From NCBI RefSeq assembly GCF_041224415.1, contig NZ_JBGFFE010000001.1, positions 124,001 to 188,000 on the forward strand: a DNA stretch of 64,000 nucleotides. The letters are read 5' to 3'. Shown one piece after another: positions 53,541-62,717 of the stretch. The stretch's first letter is position 1, and the number at the start of each line of letters is the position of its first letter. The position numbers and the translations under genes were made by a program. The DNA is from Clostridium_B lapidicellarium (GTDB lineage Bacteria; Bacillota; Clostridia; Clostridiales; Clostridiaceae). The notes under the pieces are model-generated. The model was not told the DNA's origin. It saw nothing but the letters and a program-made list of their open reading frames with translations, and did no database searches.

Positions 53541-53573
53541 AAAAGAGACAGAATTTCAAATCCTATCTCTTTT
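53541..53573 (-). terminator. Terminator-like hairpin after pilT
   Basis: AAAAGAGA and TCTCTTTT arms (53566-53573 and 53541-53548) with partly paired interior follow the pilT stop. The T run is short. Confidence 0.5.
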
Positions 53574-53582
53574 CACTTTATT

Positions 53583-54638
53583 TTATAGAGAAATTATTCT
53601 AGTAAGCATATTATTGTCAACAGCATAATCCATTGCAGATTCATAAGAGATACAGCCTTTCCTGTAAAGCTCCGCCAGTGACATATCCATAGTTTTCATC
53701 CCATATTTTGAACCCGTCTGCATCGATGATTCTATTTGGTTAGTCTTCCCTTCCCTTATCATATTCTTTATAGCGGCAGTTGCAATCATAATTTCAACTG
53801 CCGCTACCCTGCCTTCTCCACTTACCTTGGGTATAAGCTGCTGACACATTATACCTTTTAATACAGCCGCAAGTTGTATTTTCACCTGCTGCTGCTGGTA
53901 AGGTGGAAATACATCTACAATTCTATCTATGGTTTTTGCAGCACCTATAGTATGTAAAGTAGAAAATACCAGATGTCCCGTTTCAGCTGCAATGAGGGTA
54001 GTGGATATTGTTTCAAGATCTCTCATCTCACCTACCAAAATCACGTCTGGATCTTCCCTAAGCACTGACTTCAGTGCATTTGCATAGCTCAGGGAATCTT
54101 TCCCTATTTCCCTTTGACTTATTATGGACTTGTTATGTTTATGTAAATATTCTATTGGATCTTCAAGAGTAATTATATGTGCAGCTCTGCTGGAATTTAT
54201 CTCATTTATCATAGCCGCCAGGGTAGTACTTTTCCCGGATCCCGTAGAACCCGTCACTAGAATCAAACCTTTTTTATAATTTAAAAGTTTTTTTACTACA
54301 GACGGAAATTTCAGCTCACTCAAGGTTGGAATCTTTAAACCTATAACCCTTATTGCAATAGCACAGCTCCCCCGCTGTTTAAACAAATTCACCCTGAATC
54401 TTCCAAGGCCTGATACAGAAAAAGAAATGTCAACTTCACCAACTCTGTTATATCTCTCATAATCTTTTCCCAGTATTTCTCTGGAAAACCGTTCAGTATC
54501 CGCCGGCTGTAATTTTTCACTTCCTAATTTTTTGAGTTCACCGTTTACCCTTATTACAGGAGGTGCTCCAACTGTCAGGTGCAAGTCTGATGCATTTTTT
54601 TCCATAGTTTTTTTCAATAGCTCCTTTAACGCTATCAT
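53583..54638 (-). CDS. pilT: Type IV pilus retraction ATPase PilT
   Basis: PilT hexamers power pilus retraction and twitching. The 351 residues match the usual length with N-terminal PAS-like domain (DLHLTVGAPPVIRVNGEL), Walker A GSTGSGKS at 130-137, Asp box ITLEDPIEYLH, Walker B LREDPDVILVGEMRD and His box ETGHLVFSTLHT. AAGGGGAG precedes the ATG. No other pilus gene is in the window, so its partners must be elsewhere. Confidence 0.94.
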   Translation of the reverse strand: MIALKELLKKTMEKNASDLHLTVGAPPVIRVNGELKKLGSEKLQPADTERFSREILGKDYERYNRVGEVDISFSVSGLGRFRVNLFKQRGSCAIAIRVIGLKIPTLSELKFPSVVKKLLNYKKGLILVTGSTGSGKSTTLAAMINEINSSRAAHIITLEDPIEYLHKHNKSIISQREIGKDSLSYANALKSVLREDPDVILVGEMRDLETISTTLIAAETGHLVFSTLHTIGAAKTIDRIVDVFPPYQQQQVKIQLAAVLKGIMCQQLIPKVSGEGRVAAVEIMIATAAIKNMIREGKTNQIESSMQTGSKYGMKTMDMSLAELYRKGCISYESAMDYAVDNNMLTRIISL

Positions 54639-54793
54639 TTTACGCTCCCCTTTCTAAAACATTTACTCCAAAAATCACTTATCTTCTAAATAATATCTAA
54701 AATAAGAATAAACGTTTTATGCAAATCTCTCCTCATCTATAATCGTTATGTATTATTTATACTTTATAGGTAAACTGCATAATAAAATATTAT

Positions 54794-54834
54794 AAATTCC
54801 ATGTTCATACCGGATGATATACAGCATGGAATTT
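54794..54834 (-). terminator. Terminator-like hairpin after sigK
   Basis: AAATTCCATG and CATGGAATTT arms (54825-54834 and 54794-54803) with a 21-nt loop lie 32 bases past the sigK stop. An AT-rich tract follows. The remaining 150 bases up to pilT hold no gene that I can see. Confidence 0.5.
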
Positions 54835-54865
54835 ATCTAACATTTACTTTAAGTACAATATAAAA

Positions 54866-55567
54866 TCATTTTGCCCAATAATTTAACTCCCTGTACAATT
54901 TTTTTAATGCTTTTTTTTCAATCCTGGACACATAGGATCTGGATATACCCAGTATTTTTGCTATTTCCCTCTGAGTTCTCGGTCTTCCCTCCAAAAGCCC
55001 ATACCTCATCTCCACAACACTTTTTTCCCTCTGGGATAAACACGTATTTATTTTAGAGTATAGCTTTTTCACCTGTATTTTTTGTTCTACGATTTCAATT
55101 ATAGAATTCTCATCACTACCCAGTACATCCATAAGGGATATTTCATTTCCCTCTTTATCCACACCTATTGGGTCCTGCAAATACACTTCGTTTCTAATTT
55201 TCTTATTATTTCTTATAAGCATTAATATTTCGTTTTCTATACATTTTGCCGCATATGTTGCCAACCTAGTCCCCTTGGATGTATCAAAAGAATCTATGGC
55301 TTTGATAAGCCCCACAGTTCCAATAGAGATCAAGTCATCCACTTCTTTACCTGGATAGGAATATTTTTTTACAATATGTGCCACCAGCCTCAAATTTCTC
55401 TCCACTAAAATACTTTTAGCAAGTAGATCTCCTCCCTTTAGTTTCTTTAAATAATATGCTTCTTCATCGTCACTTAGAGGTTGTGGAAATGAGTTATTAT
55501 TTGTAACATAGGCTGTCATAAATATGACATTTCCAATAATATCTAACAAGTAATTTGTTATAAACAC
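54866..55567 (-). CDS. sigK: Late mother-cell sigma factor SigK (pro-form)
   Basis: SigK drives late coat and spore-release genes. The 233 residues begin with a hydrophobic pro-sequence (about 1-19), and by comparison with B. subtilis cleavage is expected before YVTNNNSFPQPLS at residue 20. Region 2 (VDDLISIGTVGLIKAIDSFD) and region 4 (QREIAKILGISRSYVSRIEKKA) are intact. The gene is not split by a skin element. The GTG start at 55567 follows AGGAGGAG, which lies inside a hairpin (55577-55610). Confidence 0.96.
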   Translation of the reverse strand: MFITNYLLDIIGNVIFMTAYVTNNNSFPQPLSDDEEAYYLKKLKGGDLLAKSILVERNLRLVAHIVKKYSYPGKEVDDLISIGTVGLIKAIDSFDTSKGTRLATYAAKCIENEILMLIRNNKKIRNEVYLQDPIGVDKEGNEISLMDVLGSDENSIIEIVEQKIQVKKLYSKINTCLSQREKSVVEMRYGLLEGRPRTQREIAKILGISRSYVSRIEKKALKKLYRELNYWAK

Positions 55568-55576
55568 CGGCTGCTC

Positions 55577-55610
55577 CTCCTAATAGTGCTTATTAATATA
55601 CTATGAGGAG
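55577..55610 (-). promoter_or_regulatory. Hairpin covering the sigK ribosome site
   Basis: In the sigK mRNA the arms from 55610-55600 and 55587-55577 pair at 10 of 11 positions around a 12-nt loop. The 3' arm ends with AGGAG, part of the Shine-Dalgarno sequence. Confidence 0.5.
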
Positions 55611-55640
55611 TTTTTTCAAAAAGTGCATATATAAATAAAT

Positions 55641-57302
55641 TTAATTTAGATATTGCCGTACATTCAAAACTATATTTCTAAAAATCGGGGCTGCAGTATT
55701 TCCACCACTTTCATTGTTTTTATCTATATCCTTGACAAATACAACCATAGAATAGTATCTGCCATTATAGTTGAAAAAGCCCACAAACCATCCATCTGAA
55801 TGCTCCTCTGCAGTCCTGCCCTTGCCTGTCAATTCTATTCTCTGAGTGCTCCCGGTTTTTCCGCCAATTTCCATGCCATCTATATAAGCAGATTTTCCAG
55901 TACCATTTTTCACTACATTTATCATCTGGCTTTTCATTTCCTCGGCTGTAGATTTTTTTATAACAGAACTGTTCGTGGTATTTAATTTTTCTATTGTACT
56001 ATTTTTATCGTCTACATAAGCATCCAGTATATACGGTTTTACATATACCCCGCCGTTTGCCACTGTATTTGGTATGCTGACAGCCTCAAGAGGAGTTATT
56101 CTGATATTTTGACCTATGGCTGCAAGAGACAGGCTTCCGTCTGCATAACTTGGATTTTTTACTTCAAATAGTCCCGACTTCTCTTCATCTAGATTCAAAA
56201 CCTTTTGAAACAGTCCCTGCTTCTTTGCATTGTCATAGAAATTATTAAAACCAACTTTATTTCCTATCTGGGCAAATGCATCATTGCAGGATATGGTAAG
56301 AGCTTCGCCTGGGGTCACGCTGCCATGTACCTCATTATCCTCTTCATATAATCCTTTACAGGTAAATTTATCATTTACATTTATAATTCCATTGTCCAGA
56401 CCTGCCTCTTCCACTATGACCTTAAATATGGAACCTGGAAAAAAGCCGTGATTAGTGGCAACACCTATATTCACATTGGGCTTGCTGTCATCTTTCTGAA
56501 CAAGAGCTTTTATCTTTCCCGTGTCCGCTTCCGTCAAAATCACCCCTATTTGACTGAAATTCTTATTTTCACTGCTATTTAATATATTCTTTATCCTGTT
56601 TTCTATATTTTTATCAACAGTCAACCGCACATTTACGTTATTTTCAGGATAATGGACCTTTTTACTAATTATCTTTCCATCTACGTCTCTTTCAAATACA
56701 ACTTGAGGTTTTTCATTTTCTTTTGTCTTTTGATATATCTGCATTTCTAAAGAATTTTTACTTTTAACCTGGTTGTCTTCACTCCTCTTGTAATTTTGAA
56801 GCAGGTTTTCCACACTCCAGGCACCGGACTTCTTCAAAGGAGAATAAGCATAAGTATAGACTCCATTTATTCCGCTGATATTCCTGAGTTTGTTATAGGT
56901 ATTTATATCCACCTCATAATACAATTTCTTGCTGCTGCTCAATATTCCTGTCTTAGACAAATCATAGTCACTATTATAATTTCTGAGAGTATAAACCAAA
57001 GTGAGCATTTTTTCCGAATCCACATTCTCATTGTCCTTTAAAAATACTTCCGGCGATATGACTACATAATATTTTTTATCGTAATCCATAAGCTGTTTTC
57101 CACGGCAGTCATACAGTATATAATCGGCATCGGTTAAATCCTCTTTGTAAGAATACTGTGAGTCCGCCATCACACCCAATTTATCACTTCCAAAATACTG
57201 AAGTCCTATTATTTTAAAATACAGCAGTGAAAATATCAAAGCAATTGTAAAAAATAAAATACACTGCCTCCTGTGTATTACGAATCTATTTATTTTCAAC
57301 AT
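55641..57302 (-). CDS. Class B penicillin-binding protein (transpeptidase)
   Basis: A membrane-anchored peptidoglycan cross-linking enzyme. The 553 residues have one N-terminal helix (about 14-34), a diverged dimerisation domain and a transpeptidase domain with SxxK (GSIFK), SxN (SCNDAF) and KTG (GGKTGSTQ). No PASTA domain follows, unlike SpoVD. ATG 57302 is preferred, since the outer GTG is part of GAGGTG. It lies 73 bases upstream of sigK, so a role in spore cortex or septum wall is possible but unproved. Confidence 0.9.
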   Translation of the reverse strand: MLKINRFVIHRRQCILFFTIALIFSLLYFKIIGLQYFGSDKLGVMADSQYSYKEDLTDADYILYDCRGKQLMDYDKKYYVVISPEVFLKDNENVDSEKMLTLVYTLRNYNSDYDLSKTGILSSSKKLYYEVDINTYNKLRNISGINGVYTYAYSPLKKSGAWSVENLLQNYKRSEDNQVKSKNSLEMQIYQKTKENEKPQVVFERDVDGKIISKKVHYPENNVNVRLTVDKNIENRIKNILNSSENKNFSQIGVILTEADTGKIKALVQKDDSKPNVNIGVATNHGFFPGSIFKVIVEEAGLDNGIINVNDKFTCKGLYEEDNEVHGSVTPGEALTISCNDAFAQIGNKVGFNNFYDNAKKQGLFQKVLNLDEEKSGLFEVKNPSYADGSLSLAAIGQNIRITPLEAVSIPNTVANGGVYVKPYILDAYVDDKNSTIEKLNTTNSSVIKKSTAEEMKSQMINVVKNGTGKSAYIDGMEIGGKTGSTQRIELTGKGRTAEEHSDGWFVGFFNYNGRYYSMVVFVKDIDKNNESGGNTAAPIFRNIVLNVRQYLN

Positions 57303-57380
57303 AAAAAACACCTCATCTAGATTAATTTCTATCCAAAATAAGGTATTTTATTCATTTGCCCAATTCCACCACACAGCAAA

Positions 57381-58604
57381 TTATTTTTTAGCTTTTATAA
57401 GCATATCGCCTTTTTTCAGTTTTCTGTCTACCGATACAGTAAATATCATCTGGGCAGCAGGAGCCGACTTTATTTTTTCCCCTCCTTCATTTTTCATATT
57501 TTTCAGGCACACATTAAAATTGTCACCTGCCGGACTCAATACTTCAACATTATCTCCGCTGTACACTTTATTCCTCTGTTCTACAACTGCAGTACTGCTG
57601 TTCTCGTCATAATTTCTAACAACCCCTACTATGTCATAATCTCTTACATAGGATGAACTTTCAAAAATCTGGCTGTCCCTGTCACCGAAATAAAATCCGG
57701 TATAATATTTCCTATGACTGGCCTTCATTAAATCCTCCATCCATTTCCTTTTAAATACATACCTGTCGGGATTGTCAAAATAGGAATCCAAGGCTCTTCT
57801 ATAAGCTTTAACCACAGTAGCCACATAGTATGCGCTTTTCATCCTTCCCTCTATCTTAAATGAATCTATACCTGCCTTCACTAATTCCGGAATATGTTCT
57901 ATCATACAAAGATCCCTGGAATTTAATATATAATCCCCCTTTGTATCTTCAAACACCGGAAAATATTCTCCAGGTCTCTTTTCCTCCATAAGATAGTATT
58001 TATACCTGCAGGGCTGGGCACACTCTCCCCTGTTAGAATCCCTTCCCGTCATATAATTTGAAAGCATACATCTGCCTGAATAGGCCATACACATTGCTCC
58101 GTGTACAAAAACTTCTATCTGACAATCTTCAGGCAAATGTTCCCTTATTTCCCTTATTTCCTTAAGTGAAAGTTCTCTGGCAAGGATTATTCTCTTTATA
58201 CCCTGTTTATACCAGAATACAGCGGACATCCAATTAACATTATTGCTCTGGGTGCTCAAATGCAAGTCCAAATCCGGTACAATTTCCCTGGCAGTCATTA
58301 TTATGCCTGGATCCGACACTATTATCCCATCTACATTCATCTCATATAATTTTCTCAGATAATCTTTCAGACCAATCAGATCTTCATTGTGTGGGAATAC
58401 ATTTACCGTAACAAAAGCTTTTTTCCCTCTATCGTGAACATATTTTAAGCCTTCCTCCAGCTCTTTGTCTGTAAAATTATCTGCAAAGGCCCTTAAATTG
58501 AGTTTATTTCCTCCCAGATAAACTGCATCTGCCCCAAAATCCACAGCAGTTCTCAATTTTTCCAAATTGCCTGCCGGTGCCAATAATTCCGGCTTTTTTT
58601 TCAT
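57381..58604 (-). CDS. trhP: tRNA 5-hydroxyuridine synthase-type U32 peptidase family protein
   Basis: U32 proteins of the TrhP (YrrN/YrrO) type make 5-hydroxyuridine at tRNA wobble position 34 using a prephenate-dependent path. The 407 residues start PELLAPAGNLEKLRTAVDFG and have the U32 cysteine region (GRCMLSNYMTGRD; GECAQPCRYKYY). GAGGAGG precedes the ATG. It begins one base after trmR, whose product methylates hydroxyuridine, which supports this assignment over a collagenase-like protease. Confidence 0.85.
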   Translation of the reverse strand: MKKKPELLAPAGNLEKLRTAVDFGADAVYLGGNKLNLRAFADNFTDKELEEGLKYVHDRGKKAFVTVNVFPHNEDLIGLKDYLRKLYEMNVDGIIVSDPGIIMTAREIVPDLDLHLSTQSNNVNWMSAVFWYKQGIKRIILARELSLKEIREIREHLPEDCQIEVFVHGAMCMAYSGRCMLSNYMTGRDSNRGECAQPCRYKYYLMEEKRPGEYFPVFEDTKGDYILNSRDLCMIEHIPELVKAGIDSFKIEGRMKSAYYVATVVKAYRRALDSYFDNPDRYVFKRKWMEDLMKASHRKYYTGFYFGDRDSQIFESSSYVRDYDIVGVVRNYDENSSTAVVEQRNKVYSGDNVEVLSPAGDNFNVCLKNMKNEGGEKIKSAPAAQMIFTVSVDRKLKKGDMLIKAKK

Positions 58605-58605
58605 A

Positions 58606-59253
58606 TCAATTCCTCCTCACGGTAACGGCAATGCCATCACCCATAGGTATAACCGAAGTCATAAACTCATCATTATCAGATACCATGTTTAAATATTTCC
58701 TCATTCTTTTGACTATGGTTATCTTCCTTCTTTTCACCAGTTCGTCAGAAGCCACCATTCCTCTAAAAAGTACATTGTCTGCAACTATTATGCCTTCTTT
58801 ATCCAGAAGTTTCAAACAATAAGGTAAAAAATGGTTATAATGTGCTTTCCCGGCATCGATAAATATAAGATCAAAGCTTTCACTCATATCTCTGAGTATT
58901 TCCAAACAGTCTCCTTCAATGACATCTATATACTTCCCCAAATTATATTTTTTTACATTTTCCCTGGCAATTTTGACCATGTTTTTATCTCTTTCAATAG
59001 TGATCACATGGTTCTTTCTATGAGAACTGAGGCTCATCAAAATAGCGGAATAGCCAACAGCAGTTCCAAGTTCCAGAATTCTGGAGGGCTTTTTTATATT
59101 TATCATAAGTTCCAAAAATCTTGCCGTCTCCCTCTGTACTATGGGTATGGATTTCTCAGAGGCATATTCTTCTATCTCCTTCAGTATTCCATCATGATCC
59201 CCTATCAGAGATACTATATAATCTTTTATATATTCATGCTCAACTCCGCTCAT
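58606..59253 (-). CDS. trmR: tRNA 5-hydroxyuridine methyltransferase TrmR
   Basis: TrmR (YrrM) turns ho5U34 into mo5U34 using S-adenosylmethionine. The 215 residues are an O-methyltransferase fold with LELGTAVGYSAILM, EGDCLEIL and FDLIFIDAGKAHY metal/SAM motifs. GGGAGG precedes the ATG. It lies between mltG and the U32 gene, the same order as yrrL-yrrM-yrrN in B. subtilis. Confidence 0.9.
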   Translation of the reverse strand: MSGVEHEYIKDYIVSLIGDHDGILKEIEEYASEKSIPIVQRETARFLELMINIKKPSRILELGTAVGYSAILMSLSSHRKNHVITIERDKNMVKIARENVKKYNLGKYIDVIEGDCLEILRDMSESFDLIFIDAGKAHYNHFLPYCLKLLDKEGIIVADNVLFRGMVASDELVKRRKITIVKRMRKYLNMVSDNDEFMTSVIPMGDGIAVTVRRN

Positions 59254-59269
59254 TCTTGCCTCCCAAAAC

Positions 59270-60295
59270 CTATTCGCCCTGAGTAGTTTTCTTAACTTCT
59301 AAAAATTTTTCACTGCTGTCTGTAAAAAAGTGAGTCCCATCATTTTTAGAAACAAAATAAATATAATTTGTCCTGTCGGGTTTTACAGCTGCCAGTATGC
59401 ACTCTTCACCCGGATTTGATATAGGCCCCTCCGGAAGTCCATTTACTTTATAAGTATTATAGGGAGAAACCACCTGCAGATCCTTATAATATACTTTATC
59501 CTTATGCACATTCAGTGCGTATAAAACCGTAGCGCAGGACTGAAGTTTCATATTCTTGTTCAGTCTGTTGTAAAACACAGATGCAATCTTCCCTCTTTCT
59601 TCAGGTTTCTTAGCTTCTTTTTCAACTACAGAAGCCAGAGTTATAATTCTATCCTTTTCCTCGGCACTCAACTGTTTTCCCGTATCCTTCTGAACTTTGT
59701 CCATAACTTCGGAAAATCTATTTAACATAACTTTAATTATATAATCTCCGCTGCTGCCCTTGAGAAAATCATAAGTATCCGGAAATAAATATCCTTCCAG
59801 GGCATATCTTCTGTTTGAGTCTTTCTTTATAAAACTTGGAAGCTTATATTCCCTGCAGCTTTTTATAAAATTCGAACTGCTTATTATTCCCTTTTTCTCC
59901 AGCAAATTTCCTATCTGTTCTACATCATACCCCTCAGGCACTACAATTTCTACAGGTCTGTCATCTCTAATGCCTTTTTCCATATAGAGTACAAAATCAT
60001 TTATGCCTATATTTTCGGAAAAAGAATACCTTCCTGGCTTTAATGAACTGTTTTCAAAATGTCTACCTGTATACCACTTCAGCAGTGATGGACTCTTCAC
60101 CAATCCAAGACTGCTCAAATTATCTACAACCTGATTCAATTTTTCTCCCTGTCTTACTTGAAAATTTATCTTCTTCTCACTGATTTTGAAAGGGTGCCTT
60201 ATACTTTGCAGGGAATGATACAGGGCACCGGCAATCAACAAAATTAAAGCCACACTACAGAGTAAAAAAATACTTTTTTTTAAGTTTCTTTTCAC
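59270..60295 (-). CDS. mltG: Endolytic murein transglycosylase MltG
   Basis: MltG cuts new glycan strands at the membrane. The 341 residues have one N-terminal helix (about 8-26), a LysM-like region and the YceG catalytic segment LASVVEKEAKKPEERGKIA with the active Glu. GTG 60295 is preferred over the outer TTG because GGAAGGG ends nine bases upstream of it. It follows typA by 15 bases and precedes trmR. Confidence 0.93.
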   Translation of the reverse strand: MKRNLKKSIFLLCSVALILLIAGALYHSLQSIRHPFKISEKKINFQVRQGEKLNQVVDNLSSLGLVKSPSLLKWYTGRHFENSSLKPGRYSFSENIGINDFVLYMEKGIRDDRPVEIVVPEGYDVEQIGNLLEKKGIISSSNFIKSCREYKLPSFIKKDSNRRYALEGYLFPDTYDFLKGSSGDYIIKVMLNRFSEVMDKVQKDTGKQLSAEEKDRIITLASVVEKEAKKPEERGKIASVFYNRLNKNMKLQSCATVLYALNVHKDKVYYKDLQVVSPYNTYKVNGLPEGPISNPGEECILAAVKPDRTNYIYFVSKNDGTHFFTDSSEKFLEVKKTTQGE

Positions 60296-60310
60296 TGTAA
60301 ACAACCCTTC

Positions 60311-62134
60311 CTATTTTCTTCTCATGGCCTTTCTTCTTAAATCCGTATCCAATATCTTCTTTCTCATTCTTATACTCTTGGGAGTAATTTCCACCAATTC
60401 ATCCTGTGCTATAAATTCCAGTGATTTTTCCAGAGTCATTTCCGATACAGGAACCAGTTTCAACGCTTCATCAGCTCCCGAAGATCTCGTATTCGACAGA
60501 TGTTTCTTCTTACACACATTTACCTCTATATCTTCCGGTCTTGAACATTCACCGGCTATCATTCCCTCATACACTTCCACTCCAGGTCCTATAAACAGCG
60601 TTCCTCTTTCCTGGGCGTTAAAAAGTCCGTAGGTTATAGATACTCCCGGTTCATACACTACCAGAGATCCTCTTGTCCTTCCCGGCATATCTCCCTTGTA
60701 CTCCTCATATCCATCCAGTACATGGTTCATTATGCCGTTGCCCTTAGTATCCGTCATAAGTTCATTTCTAAAGCCAATTAATCCCCTTGCAGGCACCTTG
60801 AATTCCAACCTGGTGTATCCATTTACGGCTGAGGTCATATTTACCATTTCAGCTTTCCTGGGTCCAAGTTTCTCTATGACCACACCCATAAATTCTTCAG
60901 GTACGTCTATAGTGAGGTATTCAATAGGCTCCAATTTCTTTCCGTTTTCCTCCTTGAATATGACCGTGGGCTTGGAAACCTGAAATTCATAACCTTCTCT
61001 TCTCATAGTTTCTATTAAAACTGAAAGGTGAAGTTCTCCTCTTCCACTTACCTTAAAACAATCTGGCGAATCAGTTTCTTCCACCCTGAGAGCCACATTT
61101 GTCTCCAGTTCTTTCATAAGTCTATCCCTCAAATGTCTGGAAGTTACAAACTCTCCCTCTCTACCGGCAAAAGGAGAATCATTTACCATGAAATTCATAG
61201 TCAGCGTGGGCTCATCTATATCCACAAATGGCAGAGGTTCAGGATCCGATGCAGAGGCAATCGTTTCACCTATATTTATATCCGGTATTCCAGAAACTGC
61301 AACTATATCTCCCAACTTAGCCTCTTCGACTTCAAGTTTTTTTAATCCATCATACACATAGAGGTTTGATACCTTAACATTTTCTACCTTATTTCCCTTT
61401 CTTATAAGAACTACCGGTTCATTTTTCTTTATAACTCCCCTTGTTATTTTACCTATACCTATTCTTCCCACATATTCATTGTGATCTATGGTAGTTATGA
61501 GAAGTTGAAGGGGTTTATCCAGATAACCCTGGGGTGCCGGTGCATTTTTTATTATGGCATCAAAAAGAGGTTCCATATTGGTAGACTTGTCTTCCATTTC
61601 TTTTTTAGCAATTCCATCTTTTGCCGAACAGTAAATCACACTAAAATCCAGCTGCTCGTCATTAGCCCCCAATTCTATAAACAGATCAAATACCTTATCC
61701 AAAACCTCGGAAGGTCTTGCATCCGGCTTATCTATTTTGTTTATCACAACTATTGGCTTTAATTTCAACTGCAGTGCCTTCCTCAAAACAAATTTTGTCT
61801 GGGGCATCGGACCTTCAGCAGCATCTACCACCAATAGAACACTGTCCACCATCTTGAGCACACGTTCCACTTCACCGCCAAAATCAGCATGACCCGGCGT
61901 ATCTACAATGTTGATCTTAACTCCCTTGTGAGTTACGGCAGTATTCTTTGAAAGTATGGTAATCCCCCTTTCCCTTTCAATAGCATTTGAATCCATAACC
62001 CTATCTTCAACTTTTTCATTTGCCCTAAATATATTGCTCTGTCTCAGCAGCGCATCCACTAGTGTAGTCTTACCGTGATCTACATGGGCAATTATTGCTA
62101 CATTCCTTATATCATTTCTAGTAAATAAATCCAT
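60311..62134 (-). CDS. typA: Ribosome-associated GTPase TypA/BipA
   Basis: TypA is an EF-G-like GTPase helping 50S assembly under stress. The 607 residues have G1 AHVDHGKTTL, G3 DTPGHADFG, G4 NKIDKP, then domains II, III and V and the TypA-specific C-terminal domain (GPGVEVYEGMIAGE). GGAGGA precedes the ATG. A strong terminator upstream separates it from ylbF. Confidence 0.97.
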   Translation of the reverse strand: MDLFTRNDIRNVAIIAHVDHGKTTLVDALLRQSNIFRANEKVEDRVMDSNAIERERGITILSKNTAVTHKGVKINIVDTPGHADFGGEVERVLKMVDSVLLVVDAAEGPMPQTKFVLRKALQLKLKPIVVINKIDKPDARPSEVLDKVFDLFIELGANDEQLDFSVIYCSAKDGIAKKEMEDKSTNMEPLFDAIIKNAPAPQGYLDKPLQLLITTIDHNEYVGRIGIGKITRGVIKKNEPVVLIRKGNKVENVKVSNLYVYDGLKKLEVEEAKLGDIVAVSGIPDINIGETIASASDPEPLPFVDIDEPTLTMNFMVNDSPFAGREGEFVTSRHLRDRLMKELETNVALRVEETDSPDCFKVSGRGELHLSVLIETMRREGYEFQVSKPTVIFKEENGKKLEPIEYLTIDVPEEFMGVVIEKLGPRKAEMVNMTSAVNGYTRLEFKVPARGLIGFRNELMTDTKGNGIMNHVLDGYEEYKGDMPGRTRGSLVVYEPGVSITYGLFNAQERGTLFIGPGVEVYEGMIAGECSRPEDIEVNVCKKKHLSNTRSSGADEALKLVPVSEMTLEKSLEFIAQDELVEITPKSIRMRKKILDTDLRRKAMRRK

Positions 62135-62231
62135 TATTATTCCTCCAATTTATATCTTGATCTATGGAATTATATTCAAAAATCAAATTTAGTACCGTAA
62201 TCAACTTGCAAATCGAATAAGTACTCAAAAA

Positions 62232-62262
62232 AATTGGATACTTTTTGTATCCAATTCAAAGC
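62232..62262 (-). terminator. Terminator at the end of the RNase J-ylbF run
   Basis: AATTGGATAC pairs perfectly with GTATCCAATT (62247-62256 and 62232-62241) around a 5-nt loop, followed by a T tract on the minus strand. Confidence 0.85.
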
Positions 62263-62326
62263 TGCCATCATTATTTTAATATCATAATATTAAAAAGTCA
62301 ACTTCTGAGTCCCAAGTTAGCAGTTT

Positions 62327-62695
62327 TCACTGTGCATTAACCTTATCTTTACCGTCTCCGAAAGAGAAATCCACTCCTATAGCATCATTTAGCATCTTCA
62401 ATATGTTCTGCCACATAACGCTAAATTTCTGTTCAGCCTGTATATATTCATCCACAGGCGGGTTAGCGGAAATCACATTTCCCATATCTTTAAACTTTTC
62501 CACAACTTCCTCTGAAACCTTTCCGTTTTGAACCTGCTGTGAGTAGGCATCCAGTTGAATTTTCCTAAAATCTTTCAATATTTTTTTATAATCTTCATTG
62601 TCTTCCACTTTCTGGTTTGACTTCCGCAGATTAACCACTTCATCACATTCCCTGAGATCTTCAGCAAATTCCCTTGCCCTATCATATATATTCAT
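62327..62695 (-). CDS. YlbF/YmcA family protein
   Basis: YlbF-family proteins are helical; in B. subtilis YlbF, YmcA and YaaT form a complex that steers RNase Y and affects competence, biofilm and sporulation. The 122 residues match the single-domain family (IYDRAREFAEDLRE; NPPVDEYIQAEQKF). ATG 62695 follows GAGGAG. It lies 22 bases downstream of an RNase J gene, unlike B. subtilis. A terminator follows. Confidence 0.85.
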   Translation of the reverse strand: MNIYDRAREFAEDLRECDEVVNLRKSNQKVEDNEDYKKILKDFRKIQLDAYSQQVQNGKVSEEVVEKFKDMGNVISANPPVDEYIQAEQKFSVMWQNILKMLNDAIGVDFSFGDGKDKVNAQ

Positions 62696-62717
62696 CGTCA
62701 AATACTCCTCTACTTTA

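Noticed and set aside
55577..55616. Plus-strand terminator (stem plus TTTTTT)
   Set aside because: No plus-strand gene lies upstream. The stem is better explained as a leader structure of sigK.
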